From NCBI GenBank assembly GCA_026119855.1, contig JAOWBW010000301.1, positions 868,001 through 932,000 on the forward strand: DNA of 64,000 bases, written 5' to 3'. This document shows, piece by piece, positions 21,546-29,920 of this stretch; the first letter of the stretch is position 1, and each line of letters opens with the position of its first letter. Under the pieces are notes generated by a model. The model saw only the letters and a list, made by a program, of their open reading frames with translations. It ran no database searches and had not been told where the DNA came from. Origin of the DNA: Campanula takesimana (taxonomy: Eukaryota > Streptophyta > Magnoliopsida > Asterales > Campanulaceae). Made by a program: the position numbers and the translations under genes.

Positions 21546-21651
21546 ACGTCACCAAGAAAGAAGCAAAGACTCGATGAAAGCAGGAATTTGAAATTGCGAG
21601 AGATAGTGGTGCGCTCCCTGTGTGAGCGGCTTTTGTTGATAGAGGGGGTGG

Positions 21652-22160
21652 CATGATCCGTTAGGTGAACCTTTGAGGACGAATCCGTTAGTGAAATCCG
21701 TTGATGAGGCCGTTAGTGAACCCTTGTAGAGGCCATTAGTAACCTTTGAAGAGGCCGTTAGTGAACCTTTGGAGAGGCCGTTAGTGAACCTTTGGAGAGG
21801 CCGTTGGTGAACCTTTGGAGAGGCCGTTGGTGAACCTTTGAGGAGGCCGTTGGTGAACCTTTGAGGAAAGGCCGTTGGTGAACCTTTGAGGAAAGGCCGT
21901 TGGTGAACCTTTGAGGAGTCCGTTAGTGAACCTTTGGAGAGGCTGTTGGTGAACCTTTGAGGAGGCCGTTAGTGAACCTTTGAGGAGGCCATTAGTGAAC
22001 CTTTGAGGACGAATCCGTTAGTGAAATTCGTTGATGAGGCCGTTGGTGAACCTTTGGAGAGGCCATTAGTGAACCTTTGGAGAGGCCGTTGGTGAACCTT
22101 TGAAGAGGCCGTTAGTGAACCTTTGTTGACAATTCCGTTAGTGAAATCCGTTGATGAGGT
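21652..22160 (-). repeat. 23-bp minisatellite, about twenty copies (element D)
   Basis: Variants of GGCCGTTGGTGAACCTTTG, some units with one or two extra bases and some replaced by GACGAATCC-type units. It lies just upstream of the promoter of the antisense PMD gene. Confidence 0.9.
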
Positions 22161-22524
22161 ATTGCTTTGAAGTCTCGTGCCACTTGGAGTCACACTTGAC
22201 TTTTTGAATTGTGGGGTGCGGGCACAGTTGACCGCGACCAGAAAAATATCCCTGCTGGGGATGAAATGTTGAGATTGACCCTTGAGGGGGGTATGTCGCC
22301 CGTGACAGAACTTGGGGAGTTTGGAATCCGTGGGGAAACCTTGATACGGTGCATGAGTTTGGAATCCGTGGGGAAGCCTTGATACGGTGCATGGTTTCTT
22401 GTATGGGAGACTGCGTCTGAACCTGCCTGATGATGGGAAGAGCACGCGTCCGGTCCTCATTATGGGATGCGCGCGCCTCGGATGAGTATGTCGGGGGGCG
22501 CGCGCCTGGCGCATAAGTTCAGCA

Positions 22525-22532
22525 TATTTAAA
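22525..22532 (+). promoter_or_regulatory. Candidate TATA box of the antisense PMD gene
   Basis: TATTTAAA, about 130 bp before the ATG at 22664. It is preceded by two CpG blocks (22469-22476 and 22498-22505). No LTR is near on this strand, so the gene seems to have its own promoter inside the element. Confidence 0.4.
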
Positions 22533-22663
22533 CAGGCGGTTCACTGCTTTCGGCGAGTTTTCAAAAATTTGAAGAACCCTCCAAATTCCAAACCAAATTT
22601 TCGTAGAGAAATCACCCCAAAACACTTTCTTGCTGCTCTAGGATCAATTCCGTCATAGAAACG

Positions 22664-25070
22664 ATGTCGGGTCGTCAACAATCACCTCCGTTCGAGATGC
22701 CACAGGGTGAGGAGCCCGAAATTGGGGTTGAAGCTATGGACCCGAGCTTGCTTACCTTCCGGCCTCATACCCACATTTCTCACTTCGTGACTTCGGGTTT
22801 GGTAAGAATGCCTCACCTTTCTTGTCGATTTCGGATTTCATGAAGTTCTATTTTCTTTACCCGAAATATTGCTGCAGCAGCTTTATTGATCATTCCTTGC
22901 ATGTTGTTCGTTGCTGCTGATTTGTTGTAAAAAACATGTTGGGGCGCCCATTTTCATGTTCACACACTTTCTTGTACATTGTTCTGCCATTGAAATCTCT
23001 GTGTTGAGTTCATCCGTTTTCTAGCAGTCATGCTGATGAAATTTTCGCTGTTCCTTCTTTCCTTTCAGGAGTGGACCCGTCTGACAGATATTCGTGGTGG
23101 GGCTCATGGGCCCATCTCTATATGGAAGAGGTTGCCTGAGAATGTTCAGGCCCGAGTTACAGGGACTCATTTTGGTCTTTTTGTCACCAGCCTCCCAGCT
23201 TTGAAGAATGACCCCGATGTGGTCCAGGCATTGAGGGAAAGATGGTGGGACACCACCCATACCTTTCATTTACCCATGGGCGAGGTGACTATGACGCCTA
23301 CCGATTTCACAGCTTTGACGGGCTTGCCGTTCATAGGGATGCCTGTCCCTTTTAGTTTGAGAGGGGTTGTTCGGACTCCGGACGAGTTACTGGCAGTGGT
23401 TGACTGCCGGTTCGAGGTCAAGAATTCTCGAGTGACATGGGGGCGAATGCGGGCCTATTTCAGCATCTTAATGGCTGAGGCTCGGGGTGTTACTGCTGAT
23501 CGGGTCGATGCCGTGGCCCGTTGCTTTATTTGGTACTTGTTATCCCATACTATGTTTGCCAACGGGGGATCTTCGGCCTCTTTGGCTCTGCTTGACTTGT
23601 TAGTGGATTTGGACCAGATCGGCCAGTATAACTGGGGCGCAGCGGGCTTAGCTGCTTGTTATCACGGCATGGATTTGACCAGCCGCTCGACCACTAGCTC
23701 GGTTACGGGCTTCAGCTTGCTGTGGGAGGTATACCACTTACTGTCCCTTTTATATTCTCCTTGCCTTGGTCATAACTGCCTTTTTCGTTGACTGTCATTA
23801 ACTTTATTTCTGCCTCTTGTCTACAGCTTTGGGCTTTTGCTATCCTAATCTGAGGGATTTCAAGATTGCCAAGGAAGGCCAGCCCCAGTATCCGGACTGC
23901 GCACGGTGGGTGTACAAGGAGAGGAATGTGAAGATTGGTACGAACCCCATTAGTCTTACTTCGGCCCGACGGCACTTGGACACTTTGAGGCCTGAGTCTG
24001 TTGCCTTCTCTTTGTATCCGTGGAGATCAGTTCAGCACTGGTTTGAGCATACTCTTATTCCTACCAGTTCTCGGCTTTTGATGAGTTCGGGTGAGTGCAT
24101 GGCTCTGTATTTGGGAGACAGAGTGTTCTGGCAGCATGGTACCCAAGTGACAGACTTTTACACCCCCCCTCGTCCTGCAGTTCCAGACGTTCCTCCTTTC
24201 TGCCCTCGTAATTGGAGGTCACTTTCAGAGGTTGATCGCGCGGCATACATGGTAGGGATTGATGCCGTCCCTTACATTCACTTGGATCAGGATTATGGCC
24301 TCTTTAGGGAGAACAACTTGATGCAAGGCTTTATGTTTGCTGATCCGAGGAGATCACAGGCTGCTCCTACGACCTCCGCTCGGTTTTATACTACCGGTGC
24401 CGGGTATTGTTTTGATCCTCCTTTGCCTCCTCCCTACTACACTTATTCCAACTTCGGGGTCTTTGAGGAGCAGAGGGAGATTGTTCCCGAGGATATGTCA
24501 CCGGAGAGAGAGCCTCCTGCTCAGGCTGCTGTGGTATGTTTTTCTGACCATCTTTGCATTTCTCAGTTCCAGTCTTGTTTTTCTGTCCTTTGTATTGATG
24601 TAACTTCCTTTTTCTGTTCTTTGTTGCAACAGGTACCTGTAGCTGCTTATAGGCACTTGGGTAGACATAACAAAGGGATGAGGCGGAGGCTCCGTCAGCT
24701 GGAGGAGAGGGTGCTAGAGCTGTGCAGGGATATTACTGCCATGACTGGAGATACTGCTGGTGCTGTCTCTGGTGCTGCGAGAGGAGCTGCCCGAGGTGCT
24801 CGGGGCATGGGACGAGGCTGCAGGGATGTTGCACTGGACATTGATGAGCCTGTCTCTTCGGCGAGGCAGTCGCTGAGCAGGAGTCTGAGCCACGGAGGTA
24901 GCCATAGTAGGAGTCTGAGCCGAGAAGGTAGCCAGAGCTGGGGTGGCGCTAGTTCGTCAGGGAGAGCTGCCAAGAGGACCCGTCCTGATGTTGTGGTTGA
25001 GACATCTGAGTCTGAGGATGATGATGACGATGATGATGATGAGGAGACCGAGAGCGGCAGCAGGGGGTGA
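22664..25070 (+). CDS. Antisense plant-mobile-domain (PMD, MAIN-like) gene inside element D, four exons
   Basis: Proposed exons: 22664-22801, 23069-23728, 23827-24533, 24633-25070; all three introns are GT...AG (267, 98 and 99 bp). Exon 1 gives 46 residues ending HFVTSGL. Exons 2-3 carry the PMD: ALRERWWDTTHTFHLPMGE, MTPTDFTALTGLPFIGMPV, then the SVTGFSLLWE/LWAF junction. Exon 4 has a leucine/arginine heptad segment (RRLRQLEERVLEL), SR-like repeats and an acidic run before the stop. PMD proteins such as MAIN and MAIL1 are nuclear and act in genome stability and silencing; PMDs also occur in transposons. The exon 2-3 join is one base out of frame in my reading, so the copy may be broken or the splice site misplaced. 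Confidence 0.7.
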
Positions 25071-25602
25071 GCACAGTGCTGGTGATGATGTGCCCGAGCT
25101 GTTGTGGCTGAGAGGATGAGGGATTGAAACACCTTTACTTTTGCATGTAATAACATTTAACATGTATTTACAATCCTAGTTATCTTGCTACTCATTTTAT
25201 GCTTTATTAGCGACTCGATCTTAGATGTCGACTCTTTTACAAACAAATGTGTGCCCAAAGAATGCTTGTTGCTGATGCTTGAACTCCTATTTGTTGCTGG
25301 GATTTGATTTTGCTGCAGATTGGATATGTTGAAGTGCTTGGGTTCTGTTCTGAACTGACAAGGGATGTTTCTGTCTGAACTGCTGTCAAAGGCGCGCGCG
25401 TTGGGCCTTGCTCCTGGGAGGCGCGCGCGTTGTGCAGCCTTGGTCGGAGGCGCGTGCTTCTGGCCTACTGAATTACAGCCCCTTTCTTTTTCTGATCAGA
25501 ATGTTCCAACAGCTATAATTTCGAACCATTTTCGACCAGAATGGTCACACAACATTCTTCTGCAAACATTTTCTCCTCCTAAACCACAAAATTCTTGTCA
25601 TA
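25071..25602. other. Spacer between the two antisense genes of D
   Basis: No ORF of note. Contains CpG blocks at 25392-25400 and 25421-25429 plus a weaker one near 25450, the same pattern as upstream of the PMD gene. It may hold the promoter of the next ORF. Confidence 0.4.
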
Positions 25603-26043
25603 ATGGCCCCAATGACTTTCTCTTTTGAAGTCAAGGTTTCCGTCCCCGAGGGTGAGAAGTCCGTTCCAATGGTGAACGCCGTTCCAGCTGTGGGGTCCGT
25701 CTCGATGGTGGAGAAGCGTTCGAGCGTTTTTGATCGTTTGGGAAGGCCCAATGACGATGTTGTTGACCCCGTGAGATCGGTGGTTCATGTGCGGGACTAT
25801 AGACCCCGTCATTTTCCCAAGAAGAAGAAAGGTAAGGGAAATTCCTCCTATGTGTTGAAGCGTCCCATGGTTGTCCCCGCTAAGGCTCTGCTTGATAAGG
25901 GCAAAGGGAAAGCCGTTGATGAAGCTACGTCCCGTCCTAGCGTTTTCTCCCGTCTTGGCGGTCCCAAGAATATTCCGTCCCCATCCAAGAAGACTAAAGG
26001 GCATAACAAGAAGCAATGGGTTCCCAAACCTAAGAAAGATTAG
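25603..26043 (+). CDS. Antisense basic ORF of element D (146 aa)
   Basis: Intact from ATG to TAG, very rich in Lys, Arg, Ser and Pro, with two matching motifs SVFDRLGRP and SVFSRLGGP and lysine runs (PKKKKGKG, PSKKTKG) that look like nuclear localisation signals. I do not recognise a characterised family. It is antisense to the element and ends 424 bp from the pol stop. The sequence after its stop aligns with that after the antisense gene of C, so both share a 3' end while the upstream coding differs. It could be the last exon of a larger transcript, but the PMD gene stops at 25070. Confidence 0.5.
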   Translation: MAPMTFSFEVKVSVPEGEKSVPMVNAVPAVGSVSMVEKRSSVFDRLGRPNDDVVDPVRSVVHVRDYRPRHFPKKKKGKGNSSYVLKRPMVVPAKALLDKGKGKAVDEATSRPSVFSRLGGPKNIPSPSKKTKGHNKKQWVPKPKKD

Positions 26044-26162
26044 ATTTTTCTTTGTACCCCAAGAGATTGCAAAATTAGACCACTTTGTTTTAGGATTTAA
26101 TATTTTGATGTCTTTTGTCGCTCAATAAATCCGTTGTAATGGCTTGAATAATTCATTGAATG

Positions 26163-26168
26163 AATAAA
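26163..26168 (+). terminator. Candidate poly(A) signal of the antisense unit of D
   Basis: AATAAA about 120 bases after the basic ORF, at the same place as in C (18188-18193). Confidence 0.4.
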
Positions 26169-26217
26169 AATTGCATCTTGTTATTTGAAGTGAATTGGGT
26201 ATTTTTGATATGTTTTA

Positions 26218-26276
26218 GACCGCACCCGAAGGTTGCCTACGTTCCCCCAGTTGGGAGGGTCAGGTCTCCGTAGTTC
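26218..26276 (-). promoter_or_regulatory. Pseudoknot-like conserved RNA motif, copy D
   Basis: In coding sense: CTACG/CGTAG outer stem, inner stem built on CCC/GGG, hairpin ACC-TTCG-GGT (a stable UUCG loop), and GACC facing GGTC after a two-base linker. Located between the pol stop and the antisense gene. Confidence 0.65.
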
Positions 26277-26331
26277 AAACAAACAAAGACCATTTTTTTT
26301 TTTTTTTTTTTTTGTGCACCCTGTTTTTTGC

Positions 26332-26425
26332 CTAGACCGCCCTTTCGGGTTTTCAATCTACCCGGCTTCTTTTTTGCACGTGCTCTAATTTTTGCCTAGG
26401 ACGCCCTTGCGGGTTTTCAACCTAG
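26332..26425 (-). promoter_or_regulatory. Two tandem post-pol stem-loops between A-tracts (element D)
   Basis: In coding sense the first (26396-26425) is CTAGG...CCTAG with inner CCC-GCAA-GGG. The second (26332-26361) is a TAGA/TCTA stem (its outermost pair lost) with inner CCC-GAAA-GGG. Both loops are GNRA tetraloops. A-tracts of about 20 lie on either side (26432-26452 and about 26292-26313). Confidence 0.6.
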
Positions 26426-26466
26426 CGAGCGATTTTTTTTTTTTTTTTTTTTATGGTTTTTGTTTG

Positions 26467-27747
26467 TTAAGCATAGAACCTCTTGAGCTTGTCGAGGTTG
26501 ACCTCCTTTGGCAGCTGGTCACCATCTAAATCCACGAGTCGGACTGCACCGCCGCTTAGTATCTTCTTGACCACGTACGGACCGATCCATCGGGGTCCCC
26601 AGTTCCCCAGGGGATTCATGGCGTTAGGAGGATGTTGTCTTAAGACCAAATCTCCCACATTGATGTTTCGAAGCTTTACCTTTTTGTTGAAAGCTCTTGC
26701 CATCCTTTGCTGATACGCCCTTGTGCGTTCGAGTGCTCTTAGCCTTTTCTCGTCGAGTAAGGCTAGTTGTTCGTATCGACTTTGCATCCAGTCGACCTCG
26801 TTGACTTGATTCTCGAGGAGGACCCGTAGAGATGGGACTTCAATTTCGATTGGGAGTACGGCTTCAGAACCATAGACTAACGCATAAGGAGTTTCTCCTG
26901 TTGCTGACCGTATTGATGTGCGGTAGCCCCACAATGCCAATGGTAGCTTCTCGGGCCAATCCCTTCCTGTTGAGGCCATTTTCTTGACGATGGTCTCGAT
27001 GATCTTATTTGCTGCTTCAACCGCGCCGTTTGCTTGGGGACGGTAAGGAGATGACTTGTGTTTGGTGATCTTGTATTCTACCAAAAGTGCATCCATTTCC
27101 TTCTCAAAGTGAGAGCCGTTGTCGGAAATGATTTCATGAGGCACGCCGTATCGGCACATTATATTCTTTACAAATTCGGCCACTTTCTTGGCGTTGAGGG
27201 TCCGATAGGCTTGTGCTTCGACCCACTTTGTGAAGTAATCGACGGCCACTAGGACGAATGACTGCCCATTGCTTCCGGCAGGATGGACTTTACCGATGAT
27301 GTCTATCCCCCAACAAGAGAAAGGCCAAGGTGTGACCATGTTGTAAAGTTGCGAGGGTGGAGCGTGTTGTAGATTAGCATGGAATTGGCACTTGGCACAC
27401 CTTTTGACTTTCTCGATACAGTCTCGTTCCATAGTGCTCCAATAGTAACCAATGCGGAGTATCTTTTTGACCAGCATAAACCCATTCATGTGGGGTCCAC
27501 ACTCTCCTTCGTGCACTTCACACATTATCTCTTGAGCTTCGGCCTCATTGGCGCATAAGAGATTGATCCCGTCGTGGTGTCTTTTGTAGACTCGGTCCCC
27601 AATCAGTACATACCGAGAGGCTAGCCTTTGCAGGGCTGCTTGAGACTTCTTATTGCTATTCTCGGGATAAATGCCATCTTTGAGGAAATTCATGATATCC
27701 GAATACCACGGGGAATTTGTTTGAACCTCGTCGATTTCGATACTCAT
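26467..27747 (-). CDS. Integrase of element D (426 aa in open frame)
   Basis: Intact. Zinc-binding region with VHEGECGPHMNG and CAKCQFH. Catalytic triad in GIDIIGKVHP (Asp), IISDNGSHF (Asp) and PQANGAVEAANK (Glu). Then GYRTSIRSATGETPYALVYG and the C-terminal domain (WGPRWIGPYVVKK) ending KRFYA. No chromodomain, in line with Tat. The ORF is the 3' part of the polyprotein, upstream frame closed by one TGA; the ATG at 27747 is only the first Met of the open stretch. It joins element DNA to the genome in the nucleus. Confidence 0.92.
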   Translation of the reverse strand: MSIEIDEVQTNSPWYSDIMNFLKDGIYPENSNKKSQAALQRLASRYVLIGDRVYKRHHDGINLLCANEAEAQEIMCEVHEGECGPHMNGFMLVKKILRIGYYWSTMERDCIEKVKRCAKCQFHANLQHAPPSQLYNMVTPWPFSCWGIDIIGKVHPAGSNGQSFVLVAVDYFTKWVEAQAYRTLNAKKVAEFVKNIMCRYGVPHEIISDNGSHFEKEMDALLVEYKITKHKSSPYRPQANGAVEAANKIIETIVKKMASTGRDWPEKLPLALWGYRTSIRSATGETPYALVYGSEAVLPIEIEVPSLRVLLENQVNEVDWMQSRYEQLALLDEKRLRALERTRAYQQRMARAFNKKVKLRNINVGDLVLRQHPPNAMNPLGNWGPRWIGPYVVKKILSGGAVRLVDLDGDQLPKEVNLDKLKRFYA

Positions 27748-28764
27748 GCAGTACGCCGGACTGTTCCTTCAGGCAACTTTGAAAGGCTTCACCATTTTCC
27801 CTTTGGGCATTTCGACTAATGAAGCTATAGTGGCCAGTGCATCGGCGAAGCAATTTTTATCCCTTGGCAGGTAGTTGAAAGTGATCTCTTGGAATTGTTC
27901 AACCAATTCTTCAAGGTGCTGACCATACTGTTGGAGGGTCGGGTCTTGGGTTCGCCATTTACCCGACTGCTGATTGATAAGGAGCAAAGAGTCGCCGAAT
28001 ACTTCTAGTTCCGTAACGTTTCTTTCGAGAGCTGCTTCGAGCCCTGCTATGCATGCTTCGTACTCGGCAATGTTGTTGGTAGCTTCGAATTCCAGACGGA
28101 CGGCAATGGGAGTGCTTTTTGATCGACAAGCAATACTCCTATACCAAAACCGTGCTTATTGGCGGCGCCATCGAAAAAAAGTTGCCACTTATTTTCCTCG
28201 GTCGCAGTACAAATTAAATGCTCGTCGGGGAACTGTACGTCTTCCCCCTTCACTTCGTCACACGGGAATTCGGCAAGCTGGTCACTGAACACTTTCCCCC
28301 TGATGGATTTTAGTGTGACGTAAGTGATATCATAGCCGGCGAGCATGAAGTACCATTTGGCTATTCTTGTTGACATGAAAGGCTTCTCGAAGATGTAGCG
28401 GAGCGGGTCCACCTTTGCTACTAGCTTGATCAGAAAAGCTTCCATATAGTGTTTGAGCTTTTGAGTAACCCAAACCAATGCTGCACATGACTTCTCTAAG
28501 ACAGAGTAATTCTTTTCGCCTCCTTGGAATCGGCGACTGACAAAATAAATGGCATTCTCCTTTGTGGACTCTCGTTGCTCTTGTGCTAACATAGCCCCTA
28601 GGGCTTCATAATTGACAGTGAGATAGAGCAAAAGAGGCATCTCCTTGTGCGGCGGAACTAGAACAGGAGGGCACGTCAAGTAATGCTTCACTTGGTCGAA
28701 GGCTTCTTGGCACGCGTCGGTCCATTCTAGAGCCACATTCTTCTTGAGTAGCTTGAAGATTGGC
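27748..28764 (-). pseudogene. RNaseH and archaeal-type RNaseH of element D
   Basis: First RNaseH/connection: EALGAMLAQEQ, NAIYFVSRRF and KYSVLEK-like NYSVLEK, then FEKPFMSTRIAKW. Second domain: FFDGAANKHGFGIG (first Asp), EYEACIAGLEA (Glu), FGDSLLLINQ (Asp) and RDKNCFADALA (Asp). A small deletion near 28115-28122, against C, shifts the frame inside the second domain. Stops occur at the RT boundary (28764, TGA for Cys) and before the integrase (TGA after KVA). The two-RNaseH arrangement is a known trait of the Tat lineage. Confidence 0.8.
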
Positions 28765-28766
28765 TT

Positions 28767-29920
28767 TCACATGGAAGTGAGTTGGTGCACAAACCGACTG
28801 ATGTATTGCAGTCTGCCCATGAAACCTTTGATCTCTTTCTGCGTCTTTGGAGGAGGCATGTCAATGATTGCCTTGATTTTGGAGGGATCTACTTCAATTC
28901 CCCTTTTAGTGACCATATAACCAAGGACTTTGCCTCGGATAACCCCGAACGTGCACTTTGCAGGGTTGAGCCTCATCTTGTGTTGACGAAGCCTTTCGAA
29001 GAACTTGCGGAGATCGATTAAATGTTGATCATCGGTCCCTTTGGAGTGAATGATCATGTCGTCCACATAGACCTCGATTTCTTTGTGAATCATATCGTGG
29101 AACAAGTCTGTCACGGCTCTTTGGTAGGAAGCCCCAGCCTTTCTTAACCCAAATGGCATGACTGTGTAGCAAAAGGTACCCCACGGTGTTGTGAAGGCTG
29201 TCTTATGTTGATCTTCCTCGGCCATGAGAATCTGATTGTACCCAGCGAACCCATCCACGAATGAGCGAACCTCGTAGGCAGCAGTGGAGTCGACCAGCAT
29301 GTCGATGTTAGGGAGTGGAAAATCATCCTTTGGAGAAGCTTTGTTCAAATCCCGGAAGTCCACACAAACTCGAACCTTGCCGTTTGCCTTTCTGACTGTC
29401 ACGATGTTGGCTAACCATGTCGGATACTCGATAACCTTGATGAAACCCACACTGAGGAGCTTCTCAATCTCTTCTTTGACTTGCAGAGACCATTCTGGCT
29501 TGATCTTTCTGAGCTTCTGCTTTACTGGCTTAGCATCTTCTCTGATCGGAATTCTGTGCTCCGCTACCTTTCTGTCCAAACCCGGCATGTCTTTGTATGA
29601 CCATGCGAACACATCCACGAACTCCCGTAGTAGTGCAGTCAATTTGTCTCTGTCATCCCCCTTAAAGAAGCTTCCGATCTTAGTTTCTCTTGGCTCTTCT
29701 TCAGTACCCAGATTAACAACATGCAATTCTTCGTCAGCCCCTGGACCATTTTCACCACGACTACGGACTTGTTGAGCAAGTTCATTTAAGTATGTTGTGT
29801 TTTCGTGGTCTATTTCATCATAATTTGAATCGTTATTAACTTGTTCGTTAAGTTCATTATTAGTTAATTCATCATTTATGATGTTTGCAATCTCAGGGTA
29901 CTCAGAAATATCAAATTTTT
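28767..29920 (-). CDS. Reverse transcriptase of element D
   Basis: Motifs in order: GFIKVIEYPTWLANIV, VRVCVDFRDLNKASPKDDFPLP, FVDGFAGYNQI (first catalytic Asp), FCYTVMPFGLRKAGASYQR, YVDDMIIHS (the YVDD pair) and the thumb with LGYMVTKRGIEV. The domain is complete. Upstream the frame joins protease after a one-base deletion near 29925 (CATTAC here, CATTAAC in C). It copies element RNA into DNA inside cytoplasmic particles. Confidence 0.88.

Noticed and set aside
22664..25070. The PMD gene as a host gene flanked by transposons
   Set aside because: It lies between the pol and 3' LTR of one element whose two LTRs and target duplication enclose it, with the collinear post-pol cassette next to it; it travels with the element.
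18993..27747. Integrase frames as cellular genes or domesticated integrases
   Set aside because: Both lie inside elements with LTRs, primer sites and target duplications.
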